The notes: generated by a model from the sequence alone, not told the origin. DNA of 64,000 nt from Paenibacillus sonchi (GCF_016772475.1 NZ_CP068595.1:1302001-1366000); one strand, 5' to 3'; shown: positions 1-9,856, numbered from the stretch's first letter. Program-made: numbers and translations.

Positions 1-692
1 ATCCAGCAAAATATTATGGAACAGCAGAAATCAACGAAGCTCTGACCCACGCCCTGGAAGGAGAGCCGGCAGAAGTTGTTGATGCTGTATACGGCATTAT
101 AGAATCCAACTTTATCGTAGATGGAAACGTAAATGACGAGGAGAAACGGAAAGCACTGCTCGAAATGGGACTTTCACAGTCCAAATATATTGCAAAAAAT
201 TATATGGAAGGTGAGCAGGCGGACAAGTTCCTAAAGACAATGAATACAATTGCAGCTGTCGCTTCTACCCGGTCTACCGATCCGGTAACAGGTGACATCA
301 GTTATAAATTGCCGTCAAGCCGTCCGGTAGGTGCTCCCGAGGATTATATAAATCCTTCCGAATTAATGAAACAAACTGACCCGGAAACGTACAGCCGATT
401 TAAGAACGACATTTCCCTCGGAGGCAATGGACTGGATATACTTCTTGATTTCGTGAAAAAGGTTCCCCAGCATCCGGAGTGGACAGATACATTCAAGGAA
501 CAAACTGCGCAGAATGATCAACTACTAAACAATACACATATTCAGAACCGGTTCGACACTGCAGACACCAGCTCTGCTGCGGCATTTTTGGAGAGCATGC
601 AAAGTATTTTGGCTGATTCATCTCTGAAGGATGATGCTTATCTTCAAAATATGCATGGATTCTATAAAACCCTCGGCATCGTTAAATCATGA
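1..692 (+). CDS. unknown protein, 5'-truncated by window edge
   Basis: The reading frame is open from the first full codon at base 3 to a TGA ending at 692, about 229 residues. It clearly continues upstream, so an ATG at 165 is internal and should not be taken as the start. The visible part is hydrophilic and acidic, with no membrane segment, signal peptide or Cys cluster. It has a charged helical stretch near the visible N-terminus and ends in a short helical tail. I do not recognise a family and assign no function. It is the only plus-strand gene in the window and faces the convergent cold-shock gene, so it is outside the glycan and flagellar operons. Confidence 0.7.
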   Translation, partial: PAKYYGTAEINEALTHALEGEPAEVVDAVYGIIESNFIVDGNVNDEEKRKALLEMGLSQSKYIAKNYMEGEQADKFLKTMNTIAAVASTRSTDPVTGDISYKLPSSRPVGAPEDYINPSELMKQTDPETYSRFKNDISLGGNGLDILLDFVKKVPQHPEWTDTFKEQTAQNDQLLNNTHIQNRFDTADTSSAAAFLESMQSILADSSLKDDAYLQNMHGFYKTLGIVKS

Positions 693-766
693 GATGGGAG
701 AAACGACAAGCGGAAAATTAAATACATCCTTGCCAAAAGTCTTATTCAGCCACCCCTGCAACTGTT

Positions 767-817
767 GTCTCTGCGCCCAGTGTCCCTGAATATCCTTGGG
801 CACCGGGGTGCAGAGAC
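767..817. other. long imperfect inverted repeat
   Basis: GTCTCTGC at 767-774 pairs with GCAGAGAC at 810-817, with further pairing inside (GCCC/GGG and GTGTCCC/GGGCAC). There is no T-run on either side, so it is not a convincing Rho-independent terminator. It lies 75 nt beyond the stop of the truncated gene. The rest of the stretch between 693 and 1133 shows no gene. Confidence 0.45.
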
Positions 818-1133
818 ACTGTCCACAGACCCGAACAGCATGCTCGCCTCCAGTATTCCTGTCATTATTCCACGCTATTTCTTTGTCATTCTGTTCTTAT
901 TCTTCCTGAGTGTTTGATGGGCATAGGCATGCTGCATCACTCCAGAGCACCTATCCCCTTCAAAAGCCATACGACTAAGCAAAAAGAAAGTACGCCGAGG
1001 CAAAATAGAACGCCCAACGTTTCATTACCCAAATATTAGGACTTTTTAACGTTTTCCCGTAAAATAATTTTACACAATGACTAATTTTAGTTTAAATTGG
1101 CCACATTTGAGTTGACTTTTTGTAAAAAAGCCA

Positions 1134-1165
1134 TAAAAAAGACCCTGGAGAAAATCTCCAGGATC
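1134..1165 (-). terminator. Rho-independent terminator of the cold-shock gene
   Basis: Read on the minus strand, GATCCTGGAGA, a short loop and TCTCCAGGGTC form a stem of about 10 bp followed at once by TTTTTT. It lies 64 nt after the cold-shock stop codon. Confidence 0.85.
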
Positions 1166-1228
1166 TATGCTAGCGTTGTCTCAATTGCTAACCATCTACC
1201 ATATATGTAGGTCGGCTGCGCCGGATGA

Positions 1229-1426
1229 TTATAATTTGATGACGTTAGCTGCTTGTGGTCCGCGTGCACCTTCAACGATGTCGAACTCTACGGATTGGCC
1301 TTCATCCAATGTTTTGAAACCATCAGTTTGAATCGCGGAGAAGTGTACGAATACGTCGCCACCGTCGGCAGTTTCGATGAAACCATAACCTTTTTCTGCG
1401 TTAAACCATTTTACTTTACCTTCCAT
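1229..1426 (-). CDS. cold-shock protein (CspA/CspB family)
   Basis: A 65-residue single OB-fold protein of normal length for bacterial cold-shock proteins. These bind single-stranded RNA and DNA and melt mRNA structure in the cytoplasm. RNP1 (KGYGFIE, residues 13-19) and RNP2 (VFVHF, residues 26-30) are both intact, as is the WFN motif at residues 8-10. The ATG start has an AAGGGA Shine-Dalgarno 10 nt upstream. The gene is monocistronic, with its own sigma-A promoter and terminator. The leader between promoter and ATG is only about 50 nt, short for a classic cold-shock leader. Which paralogue it is cannot be told from this window. Confidence 0.95.
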   Translation of the reverse strand: MEGKVKWFNAEKGYGFIETADGGDVFVHFSAIQTDGFKTLDEGQSVEFDIVEGARGPQAANVIKL

Positions 1427-1479
1427 TGATTAAACATTCCCTTCGTCATCAGATGAACGTGAGTCTTGCTCACAACTCG

Positions 1480-1509
1480 ACTATACCACCGCTGCTTCTC
1501 CATTGTCAA
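1480..1509 (-). promoter_or_regulatory. sigma-A promoter of the cold-shock gene
   Basis: The minus strand reads TTGACA (1504-1509), 18 nt, TATAGT (1480-1485), about 50 nt before the cold-shock ATG. The -35 is a perfect consensus and the -10 matches 5 of 6. Confidence 0.8.
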
Positions 1510-1677
1510 TTGGAAAAGAAAATGTTTACTTTCAATAAATTACCACCTAAATATTAACTTATTTTTTTCAACATTATTCTACAAAAGACCTTATCAAAAG
1601 ACCGTGTGGGTTGTCGTTTAAGAGTGTTTAACCAGAAGGATTGCTTATGAAACATAAAAATATTAATCCATAGAATT

Positions 1678-2739
1678 TCAATCAAATAATTTTAATCTTT
1701 CAATAGAAGGAGCGTAATCGAAGCCTTTTGCATATAAATATTGCTGCTTTGCTTTATCTGTATCACCAATCACCTCGTAATATACACCTAAATTATGGTG
1801 GGCAGCGAAGCTACCTGTCCCTATGACACTTCCCTCTTGTTCCGTTTCACCAATCTCAAGCGCCCTTAAGTAAAAACGTTCGATATACGGAATCAGATCA
1901 CTATATTGATCAGGATCGCTAAGGATGAGCTCCAGAAGAAAAAGAGCAGAGACAAAATAAAAATCCGCAGACTCACTGAGAAAATCCTGCTCCGCTTCAA
2001 CTATGGCCAGTCCCTCATCCAAATGACCTGAAGCAATGATCGCATACAAAAAATTAACGATAAGACTCGGAGCATATCCTTCTTTATGGGTGATTTTACT
2101 ATATGCCTGTTTCAATGAAGCATACGTTTTATCATGTTCGTCTATTCCACGATATTCCTTGGCAATTTGATAGTAGTAATATGGGTCTTGAGGATTCTCC
2201 TCAATTACCTGTAAGAGTATTGGAATATTTCTGTCTGACTTCTTTTTTTCAAAGTAACCATCATGCTGAATCTCTACATCCACTCTCACTCTGGGCAGGT
2301 CAGATACTATCTGTTCATGAATTTTCCCGGAATATCGGCAACTGGATGGGAAAAGACGTGAGATGTAGCTTTGCTCAAAGCTCACTCCATCTTTCGACAT
2401 AAATTTATCTATTCTTTTTATTTGGCCTATGGCAGGAGAATGAGTAATAAAGCTATAAATTTCATCTGCACAGTCGTTAGAAATGTATTCATCAGCGTCC
2501 AGTACCAGGCTCCACTCGCTGGTCGTCTGCTCCAAAGCAAAATTGCGGGCAGCCGCGAAGTCGTTGGTCCACTCGTATTCGAATATCTTGGCATGATAGT
2601 CAGAAGCTATTTGTTTGGTATTGTCTGTGGATCCCGTATCTACAATAATAATTTCGTCCACAAGAGTAAAGACGCTGTCCAGACAGCGTCTTAAGGTTTG
2701 TTCTTCGTTTTTTACGATCATGACTAGGGATATATTCAT
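1678..2739 (-). CDS. GT2 glycosyltransferase with C-terminal TPR-like helices
   Basis: 353 residues. The N-terminal ~90 residues are a GT-A fold GT2 domain: MIVKNEE near residue 7, VDTGSTDNT near 34 and the metal-binding LDADEY near 80. After residue ~180 the protein is all-helical and tyrosine-rich, with TPR-like pairs. The architecture and N-terminal motifs closely match the broken GT2-TPR gene at 18278-20247, so the two look paralogous and bracket the island. It probably transfers a sugar to a protein or glycan acceptor in the cytoplasm. Flagellin is a candidate from context only. A short leader with no clear terminator separates it from the upstream phosphotransferase-like gene, so co-transcription is possible. 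Confidence 0.85.
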   Translation of the reverse strand: MNISLVMIVKNEEQTLRRCLDSVFTLVDEIIIVDTGSTDNTKQIASDYHAKIFEYEWTNDFAAARNFALEQTTSEWSLVLDADEYISNDCADEIYSFITHSPAIGQIKRIDKFMSKDGVSFEQSYISRLFPSSCRYSGKIHEQIVSDLPRVRVDVEIQHDGYFEKKKSDRNIPILLQVIEENPQDPYYYYQIAKEYRGIDEHDKTYASLKQAYSKITHKEGYAPSLIVNFLYAIIASGHLDEGLAIVEAEQDFLSESADFYFVSALFLLELILSDPDQYSDLIPYIERFYLRALEIGETEQEGSVIGTGSFAAHHNLGVYYEVIGDTDKAKQQYLYAKGFDYAPSIERLKLFD

Positions 2740-2816
2740 TTATCCTCCTCAAGAGATATTATTAAGTTACGAGTAGGCACTATAATTTCTACCATATGAC
2801 TAATGATTCAAATGAT

Positions 2817-4337
2817 TTATTCTCTTTGAAACAAACACTCTTTAATAGAGGCGAAAACTTTTTCACCTGACGTTCCGTCGGCATTTGCATATACATTAGC
2901 CGCAATATTAATACGATTCTTAGCCAAAGGGTCATACCCGGTAGGGAATTTTTTTACCAGTTCATACCACGGTTCAGATCGATCGAAAGCATAATAGAAA
3001 ACATCAGGAGGAAGGAGTGAGCCTTTTGGCTCCTTCTCATCCCAAAACAACACTTTTTTCCCTGTTAGTAAGTATGAGCGAAGCAATGAGCCATCAGAAG
3101 ATATCAATACGTCGGCTACCTTTAGAGCAGGTATATAATCTTCAGCTTCATCCAGAATAACCCCGCTGTAAAGTTTATCTTTTCCCTTTATATATTTTTC
3201 AGTTAAATTCACATAATAATCCAAAAGATAGGGGGCATATTTCATTATAGAAATTTTTGTGAGTGGATGAGGACGCCAAATAACAACACTTTGATCGTCA
3301 ATCTTAGGAATACTTAAAAAGTCTACCAATCTTTCCAACGCCTCAAAAGGTATACCTGCGAAAAACATACAACCAGTATTGATTAGGTATACTGTTTTGC
3401 CTTCTACCCTTTCGGCCCACCCATTAGGCAATGGAATGTCCTTCCCCATAGCATTAACTATAGCATCCAACTTTGGTGAACCAAGAACAAGGAGCTTCTC
3501 AGATGGAATTCCATCATGAATAGCTGCCTTTTTTAGATAGTCCCCAACCAATACAATCTTGTCTACATTTTCCACCGTCGGAATGTCATAAGCCAAGCTA
3601 TGCGTATCTGCTTTTGGTGCAACAAATGACGAAATATGATAAGGAACATAAACAAGCATCTCTGTATAATTCCTTAGATTCGAAGTGAAGAACTGCTCAT
3701 GCACACGTGTAAGAGTATTATACTCATCATAAATATTGTGTAAAAACACGATATCCGGTTGTTCTTCCTCCAAAATATAGTCATTGTAATGTGTTATTGG
3801 GATATCCGTGGGAAAGAGTTCACCTTCATAAGTAGGTATAGCCTCGTCTTTTGACAACTTATAATATGGAATAGGAACAACATGAGCCACACAATCCTCA
3901 TCTTTTGCAGCAGTTTTATAAATAGTCTCCAAACTATCCCACATAGAAGCTTTATAGGGGAAAAACACAACATTCAGCTTGACTTGAATTTCTTCTTCAA
4001 AAGATATTTTAAGAGCCGATAGCTGTTTGTCTATGGGGATAATTGAGCTTTTTTCTATATATGCTAAACCTTTAAGAGCTGTAAAAGAGGAATGAATACT
4101 CTGAAGCAGATCTATAGTTTTTTTAGGAGTAGGATTCTCTTGAGATACTTGAAATAAAATAGCTTCTGTTGCTGCCAGACAATCAGAGACTGCATTAGAA
4201 GGATTACTTAATTTGGCCAATAGCTCCTGCATCTGTGAAATGGTATCAATTAACTTTGAAATTCTTTTTTTCTGTTCAAAAACAAAATGATCCCACCTTA
4301 AATGTTTTTTGCTATATAGCATACAAAACAGTTTCAA
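2817..4337 (-). CDS. CDP-glycerol glycerophosphotransferase-like protein
   Basis: 506 residues if started at TTG 4337; an ATG five codons later (4322) is an equal alternative, and neither has a strong ribosome-binding site. The frame overlaps the end of the FkbM gene by 26 nt, suggesting coupled translation. An N-terminal ~110-residue coiled-coil-like region precedes a GT-B-like body. Visible marks are YKASMWDS (~128), the LGSPKLD loop (~283), IWRPHP (~350) and ISSDGS (~410), a pattern seen in TagF/CDP-glycerol phosphotransferase relatives. Such enzymes move polyol-phosphate from a CDP donor. With LicD and a cytidylyltransferase in the same cluster, a phospho-polyol decoration is likely, but donor and acceptor are not shown. 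Confidence 0.7.
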   Translation of the reverse strand: MKLFCMLYSKKHLRWDHFVFEQKKRISKLIDTISQMQELLAKLSNPSNAVSDCLAATEAILFQVSQENPTPKKTIDLLQSIHSSFTALKGLAYIEKSSIIPIDKQLSALKISFEEEIQVKLNVVFFPYKASMWDSLETIYKTAAKDEDCVAHVVPIPYYKLSKDEAIPTYEGELFPTDIPITHYNDYILEEEQPDIVFLHNIYDEYNTLTRVHEQFFTSNLRNYTEMLVYVPYHISSFVAPKADTHSLAYDIPTVENVDKIVLVGDYLKKAAIHDGIPSEKLLVLGSPKLDAIVNAMGKDIPLPNGWAERVEGKTVYLINTGCMFFAGIPFEALERLVDFLSIPKIDDQSVVIWRPHPLTKISIMKYAPYLLDYYVNLTEKYIKGKDKLYSGVILDEAEDYIPALKVADVLISSDGSLLRSYLLTGKKVLFWDEKEPKGSLLPPDVFYYAFDRSEPWYELVKKFPTGYDPLAKNRINIAANVYANADGTSGEKVFASIKECLFQRE

Positions 4338-5411
4338 TCGTATAGTTACTATAATGCCTGATATAAAATTTATAATCAGGAATCAAGCTTTGCAGATAAA
4401 GAGGAATTTCTATAATATCCTCTGGTTTATGATAGATACAAATCGCCAACCTCGGGCGATATTTTAAAATAGTATCTTTTGCTCCTTTTAAAGCTTCAAG
4501 TTCAGCACCTTCAATATCCATTTTTATAAATGAAGCCCTTTGACCATTTAAAACACTATCCAAACTAACCACATTAACATTACTGGTTCCATCCATTTCG
4601 ATAGACGAACCACCACTTCCATCAGCATTAAAGTGAAGAGTTGTGTTTTCACTCCATAAACCGGCATTAATCATCTCAACGTTTTTAACGCCTTTTTCAA
4701 GAATAACTTCTTTACATTTTTTGTAGTTTAATGGATCAGGTTCAAATGCATAAATTTTTTCATAGCTATTATTAGACCATTTTTTAAATACGAGCGAGTT
4801 GCCGAAATCAAAACATCCGGCATCTACAAAAACCTCATTTTCATTTGGTGCTACTATAGATTCTTCAAAATACTGCTTTTCATTTAAAAAATGTGTCAAG
4901 GAGTACGGATCACTATTGAAAAAGAGAATATTTTCTTTACTGAAGCCTAATTCGATTAGTTCACTATATATTTCATTGTTGTATTGTAAAGTAGCAATTA
5001 CAACAATGTCATCTTTATGATTTGTTATTAATTGCTCTGGAGATATTACGGGGAGACCACAATAGTTCTCCTTTTGTTTGATTGGGTTTTTATCACAAAA
5101 AAACTCCATTTAATGCCAATTGATAAAATGGAGTGCAGATATTTGCCCCATCCTCCTGCTCCATAAATGATAAGGTTTTTCTGTTTGAAGACATGCTCCT
5201 GGCATTTAGTTGCCAATTCGATATGTGGATGAATATTTAAAGATGAAAAATCAGGAATTATTGATATAAGTTCCTTAATATACTTCCAATCTGATGTTAG
5301 ATTAAAGAGCAATCTTAATGCAAACAGTTTTTTAGATTCTTTGTCCATTAGACTTTCATAAATTTTATTAGCATTTGGAAAGACCATTTTCAATACGTTT
5401 TCATTTATCAT
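4312..5411 (-). pseudogene. FkbM-family methyltransferase, frame broken in a T7 run
   Basis: Two frames form one gene of about 366 residues. The upstream part (ATG 5411, AGGTGG ribosome-binding site) holds a Rossmann-like IIYGAGGWGKYLHSIL segment and then drifts out of frame. The downstream part resumes at FFCDKNP and continues with GLPVISPEQL and an FkbM domain: VFVDAGCFDFGNS for SAM binding and FIKMDIEGAELEALKGA near the C-terminus. Adding one T to the seven T of the minus strand (plus-strand A at 5097-5103) rejoins them. FkbM proteins O-methylate sugars or aglycones in the cytoplasm. The break is either an assembly undercall, real phase variation, or -1 slippage on T TTT TTT. Confidence 0.8.
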
Positions 5412-5527
5412 TAGAATCTCAACCACCTATCGTCACTTTATATTACTGACATCTACGATTATTCTACTAGTGATCTTTAGCTATCACACATTGGATAGGA
5501 AATCTTAGAGATTGTTTTAGGTCTTTT

Positions 5528-7194
5528 TTATTTCTCTTTGGAATACTCTAGTTCTCTAAGTCTGATACGTAACATTGCATTTTCTTTCTTCACTTCGTTC
5601 AATTCATCATTAGCCCCTGAAATATTTAATAAAGATGACAGAGTTGTTTTCTTGATAACCGAATACCCCTCTCCCCCAGTTCACTTGTAAAATCGTGAGT
5701 ACATACATGCGGCTCCGGTTTCAAAGATGTTGGGGTCGTTATATCACAAACCATAACATCTGGGGAAAAAACAGTAATGGGATAATCAATAAGATTGTTC
5801 ACTTCACTTTTCGGGACTTCATATCTCTCTACAGTGTCTTTAATCTTATTCCTCAGAAAATCCAAAGAATACTTAAATCGATCTGCATTTTTGTATGTTT
5901 CTAAGATTTCACTCATAGCCTCATTTTCGGAAATACCACCAAATACCCAATCAGAGTAGGTTTCTTCGTCCAATAGGGCGAAGAAGGCCCTGCAGTAACG
6001 AACATAATTAAAGGGTCTATCAATAATAATTCGTCTATCTAAATAGATACCTCCTTCTTTCAAAATAAACTTCAAAGCAAAATATCCATTCAAAAAATCA
6101 AAATCATTATTCTCATAAGCTTCTTTCAAAATCTCCAGTTCGTTTATATCACAATTTTTTTCATTTAAAATAGTTATAGTACAACTATCATAAAATGCAT
6201 TCTCCTTACAACTCCTAATAAATCCGTCAGATAATTCCACTCCGATACCTCCTATAAAAATATTACGGGGTATTGGCACATTGGAGATTTCGGCAAACTT
6301 CTCTAATCTTCTATAAAGATACTCATCACTTTTCAGAATTTTGTTATCTTTTAGTTCTACCCATATATCTTTTAATTGCTCAATGAATCTATCGGTAAAA
6401 ATCCATCTTTTTCTAAAATCGCTGTTAATATGACGAGCAACGTAAGCAGCAACATATTCTTTGTACTCTGGATTACACTTATCAAGTGCATATTGTCTTG
6501 CTTGAATTGTATCTAAATTTCGCAATGTAAATACATTGTTACTATCAGAACCAAATCTTTTCATATAATAGTAAACAGGATATTCAATGTATCCAATTTT
6601 TCTAGCATAAGAATGTAAGACAAGTGAATATCCCAAATCTTCTAAACTGACATTTTCCGGCATTCTTCCGACTTTATTTAGTAATCTCTTGTGAATTATT
6701 TTATTCCATAAGTACACTTGACCATTCAAAATAAGTGTCTCGGTTGAAATTGGTTCTTTTAATTGTCCGTATAAAACCCTTTTATCCCCATTCACGTGAA
6801 ACGCAGGAGCGCAAACAATGTCATAATCTTTTTCCTTAGCTTTACAATAAAGCAATTCCATAGAATGGACATCCATTACATCGTCAGCGTCACAAAATCC
6901 AATATAATCAGCCCGTGCTTTCTCGATTGCAAAGTTTCTTGGTGCGCCAGCACCATGTACATGCGGAATTGTGTAAATAATAACCTTCCCAGGGAATTTT
7001 TTCTTATAATCTTCTAAAATAGCTAACGATTCATCAACAGATCCATCATCAACAGCTATGATTTCAATGTTGTCTAACGACTGACTTACAAGCGAATCTA
7101 AACATATTCTCAAATATTTTTCAGAGTTATATACTGGCACAACGATAGTAACCAAAGGTTTTTCTCCATAATATAAAGATCCCTCCTTCATCAC
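5528..7194 (-). pseudogene. GT2 glycosyltransferase with long C-terminal region, frame broken in a G5 run
   Basis: An N-terminal GT2 domain is clear: VTIVVPVYNSEKYL (~15), VDDGSVDES (~46) and the CDADD metal motif (~97). From about residue 310 there is a second region with KEGGIYLDRR, resembling the DXD-containing sugar-binding segment of TcdB/OCH1-type transferases. The called frame stops at 5626. One extra G in the five-G run (plus-strand C at 5673-5677) extends it by about 50 residues through a coiled coil (NDELNEVKKENAML) to a TAA at 5528, giving about 555 residues. ATG 7194 follows AAGGGGG. Acceptor and sugar are unknown; the cluster suggests flagellar or surface glycan. Confidence 0.8.
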
Positions 7195-7240
7195 TGCCCC
7201 CTTAAAAAAATATTTTCACAAAAAAATATAATAAATAACT

Positions 7241-8584
7241 TTAAGAGCTTCTACCTTCATAATAGTTACAAATATCAAAAACAGTTTGGTTGAATTTATT
7301 TATCAGTAACATAACATCATTAGATGAATAATCTATACCCTCTATATCATTTAAAGAGTTCACCCATTTAACTGGGGGTACATTAAATAAAACTTTGTCA
7401 ATCTCCTGCTTAGTAGTAACATAAGGAAACCCCGCAGATTTCAATTGTTTCACAATTTCCGTTGGAATTCGGGTTGCTACAATTATAAGTGTGTTATCTT
7501 TCTCTTTTTCAAGTTCTTCAGGAGAGATACAGGTTATATTATCAAAGAGATATCCCCACTTCCCAGGGTTATTATCAGAAAATGAATCTACTGTAATGAG
7601 CTTACTTCGTAGCTCTTCGTAGAGTCGAATTCCGTATTCCCCCGCACAAAAAATGCTTATTTTCCTCGTCTGCCCATTGGTGAGCTCCTTTATGAACCCC
7701 TTCAGATACAAAAGTTTTTCCGTAAGATCATCAGGAATACTAGAACTTTGAAATTTGTGATTAGCAAATTGATAGGCTTTGGTCATATTGCCTCCTTTAA
7801 AAAAACAAAACATCTTATGATAAAAATTATATGCACTTCCGTACATAGATACTAATTCTTCTTCTGTTAGTGCATTTATAAATCCAACCCGCAACTGACT
7901 CTGCTCAGATTTATAATAATCCAAATTACTTGAAGTATGTGTCCCCTGTTCTTTGTGCAGTCGGATTAATATAAGCGGTTCATTAATATAAAGTGTTCTC
8001 TGATATCGCATCATTCGAAACCAAAGATCATAATCCTGTGTAGTTTTTAAACTTTCCTCAAAAATCCCAACTCGTTCAAAATGACTTTTGTGTATAAGAA
8101 GACTACAGCCATGAATTACCCCTTGTAGCACAGGAAAAACCGAATTCTCCATTTGCTCCATTGGGTACATTTCACTTTGAAAAACATGTGTAATCTCCTG
8201 GTTGTTAGCATTTAGTAAATCATAATCACTGTGGACAATGGCCGTTAGATCACCATGTTCCTGCAACGCCTGCATTTGCCTTTTAATCTTATTTGGATAA
8301 TACATATCATCGTGGGATAGCCAAGAAAAGTACATCCCCTTCATCTTTTGAATGGCCACATTAAGTGCAGTGGCAACCCCACCATTTTCTTTAACATAAT
8401 AACGAATTTTCTCACCATATGATAAAGCAATTTCCTCAGTTACTCCATTATCACACGAGCCATCATTCACTACTATTATCTCTATGTTTGGGTACGTTTG
8501 TGCAAGAGCACTATCAATTGCTTCTCTTAGATAATTTCCCCCGTTATATACAGGGATAATAATTGAAACCAATGGTTCACTCAT
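7241..8584 (-). CDS. GT2 glycosyltransferase, paralogue B (N-terminal half identical to its neighbour)
   Basis: 447 residues from the ATG at 8584, which follows GGAGG. The GT2 domain spans about residues 1-215: IIIPVYNGGNYL, VNDGSCDNG, LSHDDMY and the QDYDLWFRM acceptor-side motif. A helical linker follows, then a Rossmann-like module (IFCAGEYGIRLYEEL ... FSDNNPGKWG ... ISPEELE ... LIIVAT) at about 300-400. Its first ~205 codons are almost base-for-base identical to those of the gene upstream, while the C-terminal halves differ. This suggests two transferases with the same catalytic start but different partners or acceptors. It follows the other copy in the same operon. Confidence 0.88.
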   Translation of the reverse strand: MSEPLVSIIIPVYNGGNYLREAIDSALAQTYPNIEIIVVNDGSCDNGVTEEIALSYGEKIRYYVKENGGVATALNVAIQKMKGMYFSWLSHDDMYYPNKIKRQMQALQEHGDLTAIVHSDYDLLNANNQEITHVFQSEMYPMEQMENSVFPVLQGVIHGCSLLIHKSHFERVGIFEESLKTTQDYDLWFRMMRYQRTLYINEPLILIRLHKEQGTHTSSNLDYYKSEQSQLRVGFINALTEEELVSMYGSAYNFYHKMFCFFKGGNMTKAYQFANHKFQSSSIPDDLTEKLLYLKGFIKELTNGQTRKISIFCAGEYGIRLYEELRSKLITVDSFSDNNPGKWGYLFDNITCISPEELEKEKDNTLIIVATRIPTEIVKQLKSAGFPYVTTKQEIDKVLFNVPPVKWVNSLNDIEGIDYSSNDVMLLINKFNQTVFDICNYYEGRSS

Positions 8585-8595
8585 AAAAATCCTCC
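7977..8595. repeat. 619-bp direct repeat, copy B
   Basis: This block matches 9223-9841 at a constant offset of 1246 with, by eye, two substitutions: one gives QSE versus QSK, and one is silent at a Gly-Ser codon pair. It runs from the ribosome-binding site to codon ~203 of the GT2 gene. Flanking DNA is different on both sides. Confidence 0.9.
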
Positions 8596-8606
8596 TTCCC
8601 ATCACT

Positions 8607-9830
8607 TCATTTAAAAATCTTACTTAAAGGTGGCAGGTAGAAAAGCCCCCTATCAATCTCTTGTTTAGTAGTTAGGTAAGGAAAATCGAGTTTTTTTAAT
8701 TGTTCAACAATTATTTCAGGAGCTCGATTTGCCACGATTACTAAGGTATTATCTTTCTCCCCTTTGAGTTGTTCGGGAGGTATACAAGGAACTCCACCAT
8801 AGCCTTCCGCCCATCTCTGAGAGTTATTGTCCGAAAACCAATCTATTTGAATACGCTTATTCTTTAACTCTTGGTATAACTCAATTCCATATTCACCCAC
8901 ACAGAAAATGCACGTTTTAGTAGCTTTCCCATGAGAAATATTAGATATATAATTTTTAAAATTTGTTACACTCTCCTCAATATCGTGAGGAATAGTAGAA
9001 TCATTATATTTATTCATTGCGTAAAGATACGCTTCTTCCATCAATTGTTTTCCGAAAAATTTACTCATTCTATAAAAAAAGTTATTTGCACTACCATACA
9101 TAGACTCCATTTCATCTTCGGTTAATGAATCTAAGAATCTAATATGCAGTTGACATTGTTCAAATTGATGGGAAATCACTGTTTTACTTCCCTGTGTATT
9201 GTGAATTCTGGCTATTAGTAATGGTTCATTAATATAAAGTGTTCTCTGATATCGCATCATTCGAAACCAAAGATCATAATCCTGTGTAGTTTTTAAACTT
9301 TCCTCAAAAATCCCAACTCGTTCAAAATGACTTTTGTGTATAAGAAGACTACAGCCATGAATTACCCCTTGTAGCACAGGAAAAACCGAATTCTCCATTT
9401 GCTCCATTGGGTACATTTTACTTTGAAAAACATGTGTAATCTCCTGGTTGTTAGCATTTAGTAAATCATAATCACTGTGGACAATGGCCGTTAGATCACC
9501 ATGTTCCTGCAACGCCTGCATTTGCCTTTTAATCTTATTTGGATAATACATATCATCGTGGGATAGCCAAGAAAAGTACATCCCCTTCATCTTTTGAATG
9601 GCCACATTAAGTGCAGTGGCAACCCCACCATTTTCTTTAACATAATAACGAATTTTCTCACCATATGATAAAGCAATTTCCTCAGTTACTCCATTATCAC
9701 ACGAACCATCATTCACTACTATTATCTCTATGTTTGGGTACGTTTGTGCAAGAGCACTATCAATTGCTTCTCTTAGATAATTTCCCCCGTTATATACAGG
9801 GATAATAATTGAAACCAATGGTTCACTCAT
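8607..9830 (-). CDS. GT2 glycosyltransferase, paralogue A
   Basis: 407 residues. The same GT2 catalytic domain as its downstream neighbour occupies residues 1-207. The C-terminal half then diverges but keeps the order: a linker and a Rossmann-like module with IFCVGEYGIELYQEL, FSDNNSQRW, IPPEQLK and LVIVANR. The ATG at 9830 has GGAGG 7 nt upstream, part of the duplicated block. Only 22 nt separate it from paralogue B, so they are co-transcribed. It is likely a cytoplasmic transferase using a nucleotide-sugar; the specific sugar cannot be read from sequence. Confidence 0.88.
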   Translation of the reverse strand: MSEPLVSIIIPVYNGGNYLREAIDSALAQTYPNIEIIVVNDGSCDNGVTEEIALSYGEKIRYYVKENGGVATALNVAIQKMKGMYFSWLSHDDMYYPNKIKRQMQALQEHGDLTAIVHSDYDLLNANNQEITHVFQSKMYPMEQMENSVFPVLQGVIHGCSLLIHKSHFERVGIFEESLKTTQDYDLWFRMMRYQRTLYINEPLLIARIHNTQGSKTVISHQFEQCQLHIRFLDSLTEDEMESMYGSANNFFYRMSKFFGKQLMEEAYLYAMNKYNDSTIPHDIEESVTNFKNYISNISHGKATKTCIFCVGEYGIELYQELKNKRIQIDWFSDNNSQRWAEGYGGVPCIPPEQLKGEKDNTLVIVANRAPEIIVEQLKKLDFPYLTTKQEIDRGLFYLPPLSKIFK

Positions 9831-9841
9831 AAAAATCCTCC
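9223..9841. repeat. 619-bp direct repeat, copy A
   Basis: Partner of 7977-8595. The near identity ends sharply at GGTTCATTAAT on the left and just past the CCTCC (ribosome-binding site) on the right, as expected for a recent duplication or gene conversion. Confidence 0.9.
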
Positions 9842-9856
9842 ATTTGGTTAATCACT

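Noticed and set aside
7977..9841. Mobile element as the source of the 619-bp duplication
   Set aside because: No inverted ends, target-site repeats or transposase; the block is coding sequence of two GT2 genes.
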